DNA from: Cyathus striatus | Taxonomy: Eukaryota; Basidiomycota; Agaricomycetes; Agaricales; Nidulariaceae | Direction of reading: 5' to 3' | Assembly (NCBI GenBank): GCA_025738555.1 | Contig: JAOVFP010000007.1 | Location: forward strand, 2,604,001 to 2,668,000 | DNA length: 64,000 bases | Shown: positions 59,615 to 64,000 of the stretch, piece by piece | How the letters are laid out: the number at the start of each line of letters is the position of its first letter | Position numbering within the stretch: position 1 is the stretch's first letter | The notes under the pieces: generated by a model | The model's input: the letters and a program-made list of their open reading frames with translations, nothing else | The model's database searches: none | Told to the model about the DNA's origin: nothing | Translations under genes and position numbers: made by a program

Positions 59615-60140
59615 GACCAATGTGTCTAGCATTGATATATCAGCTTCAAGTGAGCGGAGTGGCATTGTGGAAATAGTCTGAGTGATCAACTTCTTAGTTC
59701 AAAACCAAAAAAATATAGATGCCGAATGCCGGTGCAAATAGAGAGCAGTTATGAGACGAATTCCTTGGATACTGAAGCAATAAAGAGAACGTTTTTCACA
59801 TTCTTGTGAAAGAAAGATTGAGGCTTTGAGTTGAGAGTAAATTTGAATTTATTTTCATGAACCAACTTGTATATTTTGTCAATATTGAATCCATATCTTG
59901 CACTATTACCATAAAACCTGAGAGTTTTGTATAATATTGGCTCGATACTGAGTATCCTTTACATCAAGATTTGGATATGGTCCAGGCTGACGGAGTGACT
60001 TACCACTGCTTTACCCGTCTGGATACTGTAGCCCAACGCATGACGTTATGACGAATAGGACACATGGAGAATACCCATTGGAAAATTTCGTCTTCAATCT
60101 CGGGCAGGAAGAAAAACTTCCTACAGCGAAGGCGTGGCAT
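59615..60140 (-). pseudogene. Second F-box-like copy, truncated
   Basis: Model: complement(join(59749..59947, 60004..60140)), 111 aa to a TAA at 59751-59749, with a 56-nt intron at the same place as in the neighbouring copy. Exon 1 is intact (MPRLRCRKFFFLPEIEDEIF, then ATVSRRVKQW) and keeps the Arg that is lost in the other copy. Exon 2 reads EPILYKTLRFYGNSARYGF and NVKNVLFIASVSKEFVS, then TAA. Homology can be followed with shifts to about 59625 and then breaks off. Confidence 0.65.
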
Positions 60141-60672
60141 TGTAGAGCCATGTTTTGAAGGGCTGCATTTTATACTTATTCCAGAGCCAGATTGATAGGC
60201 ACAATCAAAAGATAAACGAATGAATCATGCTAGGATCATGCTGATGTATGCCGCATTGTTGGTATTAGATATAGTGGGCACCAGTTCGTAGGGTGTTGTG
60301 TGTCCTATAACTATGGACTCCTATTATTATGTGTTCACTTATAGCTCTCACTAAAGTGAGTAAACATTCATTTCGACAATTCACACATTCTGGTTGAAAT
60401 GCTAAACTCTGCTATCATGGTTTGTACCAGTGATTCACGAAAAATAGGTCAAGGTATAGACTTTTGAATATGCCTATTCACACCCACAAATCGGACCCAC
60501 ACCCACATGCATGACATAAATAATGGAATAGGGCCGACAAGCGGCAAAGCCCACTACCAACCCCGGTGATTGCCACTTATGGCAAGACGATTAGTCGTGA
60601 CGGACAGGTGTTAGAGCTGAAAAACCAATTCAATTATTACATTACATGGAATGACAGTGTAGAGGTAAAAGG
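60141..60672. other. Noncoding; dispersed GGCC motif
   Basis: GGGCCGACAAGCGGCAAAGC at about 60531, followed by CCCACTACC, belongs to the small family also seen near 17660 and 46227. No gene was recognised. Confidence 0.4.
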
Positions 60673-61192
60673 TGCGCTGATGCCTAAACAAAGAAATAAT
60701 TTAGCAAGTCGGTGAACATCCATTCAACCTTGAGTGTTCTAAGGTGTCGAGAGAGGGGGATAAATGTTAACTGAATTGCAAGTGTGTAGGTACAGGGATT
60801 TTATATAAAATTAAAATAAAGAATGTACTTAATGAGGAATGGGTGATAAAACGGAAATTAATAGTATTGAAATCATAGATTTATGTAGGAAAATGGTAAG
60901 GTATGAAACAGAGAACATACTGATGAATAGAAAGAAATTTTAAAGAATAAAAGCTGAGGAGAGACATAGGGAGTGGTGACACGGCCTTTGGTAAAGCAGA
61001 TTATAGTATTCAGTGGGTCTTGGTAATGCGGGATACTGACAATCTTGAGTCCTGTTGAGTAATAGCGGCATTGAGGGCGATATAGGAGTGTCGGCGTTGA
61101 AGGGAGAAAGTGAGAGAACGTGTGAACAGCACATTGACGCACACATCAGCTGATTACGTAATGAAAATAACGCTCGCATGCTTATGATAACA
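60673..61192 (-). repeat. 520-bp LTR-like direct repeat, copy 1
   Basis: Same length and orientation as 61825-62344. Shared blocks include TGCCTAAACAAA, GTGACACGGCCTTTGG, TAAAGCA, GAAAGTGAGAGAACGTGTG and the end ATGATAACA. On the minus strand it starts TGTTATCAT. A third, older copy is at 11037-11778. Confidence 0.8.
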
Positions 61193-61824
61193 AAATTAGT
61201 AAAATTGTCAGTTTTGTAGTGCAGGCGAAACACATGCTCTACAACAGAGCTTGTGTAGAGATAGAAAATAATACGAGAAAATAAAAGACATGTAAGTCCT
61301 CAATTTGAAGTTGCAAATAGATCTGAAACGTAGCACCAAATTGGTCCAGTGCTGGACAAATCAGCTTTGAACAGGGTATGTATATTCCTTCACTTTAATT
61401 TACTCAATTCATTCATAATCTCTTTATTCTTTAGATTTATGAATTTCAAATTCAGAACATGTATTGCAGTCACACTCCTACATCAATAGTTGATACCTTG
61501 TTACTTGTCTGTGCATTATAGTCCAAGTCAGCAGAGTCTCGCCCTGAAAGCATAGAGATAGTATTGATACATAGGTCTCTTAGTCAGGAGGGTCTCACTG
61601 TAACAGCATTGAGAGAACATCAGTACACTGTGGAATTAAGTGAGAAAGAGAAACATACAAGGTATTGTACTCGTTGAGCACTTACTGCTTATTGGGCTAC
61701 TAGATTTTGATGTTGCCCAGATTTTGACGTTGCCAGTGAGGCAACGTCAAATCTCGCGCGGCAACGTCACGCAACGCCAGGCAACGTCACAGGCAATGCC
61801 AGCGCAGTGCAAGGCCCAAGAATG
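61193..61824. other. Interior between the 520-bp repeats
   Basis: 632 bp without a recognisable gene, primer-binding site or polypurine tract. It contains GCAACGTCA minisatellite cluster 1 at its right end. Confidence 0.6.
61711..61800. repeat. GCAACGTCA cluster 1 with hairpin
   Basis: AGATTTTGACGTTGCC, loop AGTGA, then GGCAACGTCAAATCT forms a hairpin with one extra T in the left arm. It is followed by four further GCAACG(T/C) units. The core contains TGACGT, a bZIP-type half-site; binding is not shown. Confidence 0.75.
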
Positions 61825-62344
61825 TGTTGGTGCCTAAACAAAAAAATTGTAAGCGAGTCCGTTGAACATCCGTTCGACCTGGGTGTTCTAATGTGTTAAG
61901 AAAGGGGGAGAATATTTTCATTGAATTCAGGGAAGTAGATACATGGATTTTAAAGAAAATTTAAATAAAGAGAGTACCTAATGAGGAATAGTTGAATAAA
62001 GCGGAAATTAATAGTGTTGAGGTTGTAGATTATTGAAAGAAAAAGGGAAAGTTTGAAACATAAAGCATACCGATGAATTGAAAGAAAATTTGTGAGATAA
62101 AAACTTCAGGAGAGGGACTTGGGGTGGTGACACGGCCTTTGGTAAAGCAAATTATTGTATTCAGCAGGTCTTGGTAGTGTGAAATACCAATGATCTTGAG
62201 TTACTCTTGAGTAATTGCGGCGTTGAGGTGATGTACAAGTGTGTCTGCATTGGAGGGAGAAAGTGAGAGAACGTGTGAACAGCGCGTCGACGCATGCATC
62301 AGCTGATTACGTAATGGAAATAATGCTCACACACTATGATAACA
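61825..62344 (-). repeat. 520-bp LTR-like direct repeat, copy 2
   Basis: Starts TGTTGGTGCC and ends ATGATAACA, giving TGTT...AACA termini as in an LTR. Copy 1 has the same length. No target duplication was found outside the pair, and no internal retroelement gene, so LTR identity is a hypothesis. Confidence 0.8.
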
Positions 62345-62871
62345 CCTCTTGCTAATCAGTTCTGGCTGCTAATCATTGTCTCCTGCCCTTCCCTTTGGGT
62401 TATCACATGCATATCACCATGGCCTGCCTCCTGCTCATTGTTTCCCACGCCTCCGCTCTCATTTTTACACTTTTATTACACTTCCCTTAATCAAACACAC
62501 AGTCTACTATTTATAATACAACATATTATCAAATATTTAACAAAGGATGGAATTTATTACAGTAGAAGATTATTTAAAAACTGTCTCTAATTCACATGTT
62601 TAATAGCTTTATCCTCTTCATTACATAGTGAAACATTGTGTAGTACATATATCATAATATATATTAAATAATGCAAAAATAATTGAAGAAAATGATAAAG
62701 AATTGAGCTAAGAAATAAAAAAATACCTGCTCACTGTTGAGCATGATGACAAGGAAGTGTGATGTGCTGCTGTGGCGATGAGGAAGGGTGCTTGATGGAG
62801 TGATGGACAGGATCAACACTCCATACAAATATAAGCAAAGGCGGAGCAGAGGGCATGGGAAACATTGAACC
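62345..62871. other. Noncoding stretch
   Basis: AT-rich, no gene recognised. The open frame at 62336-62590 looks like chance. Confidence 0.4.
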
Positions 62872-63133
62872 TCCAGCAATGTCAAGCAACGTCACAGGCA
62901 ACGTCTGGCAATGTCATGGAAACGCCATCCGGCAACGTCACAGCAACGTCACAGCAATGTCACAGCAATGTCACAGCAACGTCACAGCAATGTCACAGCA
63001 ATGTCACAGCAACGTCAGCAATGTCAGGCAACGTCCAGCAATGCCAGCAACATCAAGCAACATTATGGCAACGTCAATTCTCAGATTGGCAACGTCAGGC
63101 AACATCACAGGCAACGTCACAGGCAATGTCAAA
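62872..63133. repeat. GCAACGTCA minisatellite cluster 2
   Basis: More than 20 units of GCAA(C/T)GTCA. The centre, about 62937-63010, is a regular 11-bp tandem CACAGCAAYGT. The variable base reads C C T T C T T C T along the array, that is, a 33-bp higher-order period of one C unit and two T units. Confidence 0.85.
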
Positions 63134-63744
63134 ATCCTTATTTTCAGATTTCTGTAACTTGTATAAAAATGAGTAGAGTGCATGTATCTCTACCAATCTC
63201 TATTTGTTATTAGTATATATCATAAATTTACAAAACTACCAGCCAGCTAAAATCTAAATACTTAAAATAGTATTAGAAATGCTGTACACAAGTGACAAAA
63301 TAAATGTATTTCACTGTGGGAATGTAAGTACTATTTGTTATACCCTCTCCCCACCCCCCATCCAGTGCTAATATATATTAGTGAGTGGAAGGGATGGAGA
63401 TTGAAGAGCACGAGCAGAATGCGTATGAATGCATCAATGATGCGTGATGCGTGATTACATAATCCGATTTAGAACGTCTTGATATGTCGAATAATTCCCG
63501 AATCACACCGCAGGCAGTTTGCTACTCTACACTGCTTTAGAATTAATTTGCTTTACTCTCGGTCTCTAAGGCTGATGTGTTACACTCTCGATTACCACAA
63601 CATTACTACTTAGGTAAATCCATAGTAGACACCCCATCCAGTGCTAATATATATTATTAAAACGAAAGAACATCTACTTATTTATTGTATTTATTACTAA
63701 CTACACAGTGGGACTTGAACACAGGACCTCAGCACTAATTTATG
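63134..63744. other. Noncoding; 25-bp direct repeat
   Basis: CCCCATCCAGTGCTAATATA and the next five bases (TATTA) occur identically at 63356-63380 and 63632-63656. No gene was recognised. Confidence 0.5.
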
Positions 63745-63865
63745 TAGCAACATCAAAAATAAATAAGCAACGTCACATGCAATGCCAGGCAATGTCAAAT
63801 CTCAGAATGGCAACGCCAGGCAACGTCACTTTCAGCAATGTCAAATCTAGGGCAACGTCAAAATC
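63745..63865. repeat. GCAACGTCA cluster 3
   Basis: About eight units of GCAACGTCA or its decayed forms GCAATGTCA and GCAACATCA, with interspersed AAATCT, as at clusters 1 and 2. Confidence 0.75.
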
Positions 63866-64000
63866 TGTAGGCCCCTGCTTATTGTATCCAATCCAACCAA
63901 TCACAGGTGAGCCTCATCCATTTCCTGTAGTCATCCACTACACATCCACATCCACCTTCCCCAGGCAACATCCCTGTTGATAAAGCTCCAAGGTCCAATG
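63866..64000. other. Window end, nothing certain
   Basis: Contains CCCCAGGCAACATCCC, which resembles a short piece of the DUF6699 relic at about 56775. Too short to assign. Confidence 0.25.

Noticed and set aside
62855..63213. Three overlapping frames encoding NVTAMSQQCHS-type repeats
   Set aside because: An 11-bp repeat is open in several frames by chance; no start context or intron supports a gene.
63700..63722. tRNA-like B box on the minus strand (GTTCAAGTCCC)
   Set aside because: No A box and no cloverleaf can be drawn around it; a SINE relic is possible but not supported. B-box-like matches near 22583, 23187 and 38307 failed in the same way.

Overview
The window looks like transposon-rich nuclear DNA of a basidiomycete fungus, most likely an agaricomycete. 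The evidence is GT-AG introns of about 48-61 nt, a fungal-type NB-ARC/TPR (NLR-like) gene pair, an O-fucosyltransferase-like gene of a type I recognise from agaricomycetes, a proline-rich gene ending in a DUF6699-like domain (a basidiomycete family), F-box-like genes, and decayed hAT, PIF/Harbinger and Ty3-type elements. No species can be named. No tRNA, rRNA or CRISPR array was found.

Layout. 0-3 kb: intact NB-ARC/TPR gene. 3-11 kb: CpG-poor transposon debris, with an inverted-repeat element, two hAT relics, and an LTR plus gag relic. 11-19 kb: an LTR-like repeat and a 6.2 kb hAT element with a perfect 8-bp target duplication. 20.5-21.9 kb: a dense array of a 9-mer (TGAGCATGA), partly phased at 21 bp and partly palindromic; this is the most unusual structure here. 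24.2-28.3 kb: an element with hAT-like ends that carries a PIF/Harbinger transposase relic and its Myb/SANT-like partner. 32.1-36.9 kb: a second hAT element with a perfect target duplication. 37.9-41.3 kb: an inverted-repeat element and a dead DUF6699-like gene copy. 43.1-46.1 kb: a paralogue of the first NLR-like gene, broken by one TGA, with a duplicated tail. 47-50 kb: an unknown multi-exon gene and the better DUF6699-like gene. 51.1-53.6 kb: a mini-hAT and a 647-bp foldback. 54.3-56.0 kb: an intact seven-exon glycosyltransferase gene behind a triplicated promoter/first exon. 56-60 kb: TPR and DUF6699 relics and two F-box-like pseudogenes. 60.7-64 kb: a pair of 520-bp direct repeats and three clusters of a GCAACGTCA minisatellite.

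Two themes run through the window. First, many in-frame stops in the mobile genes and one F-box gene are TGA where family knowledge suggests CGA (Arg), and paired repeat arms often differ at CG versus TG or CA. This fits decay of methylated CpG. Second, host genes occur as decayed duplicates (NLR-like, DUF6699-like, F-box-like). Only the first NLR-like gene and the glycosyltransferase gene look intact. Functional statements are inferred from motifs; no database search was possible.
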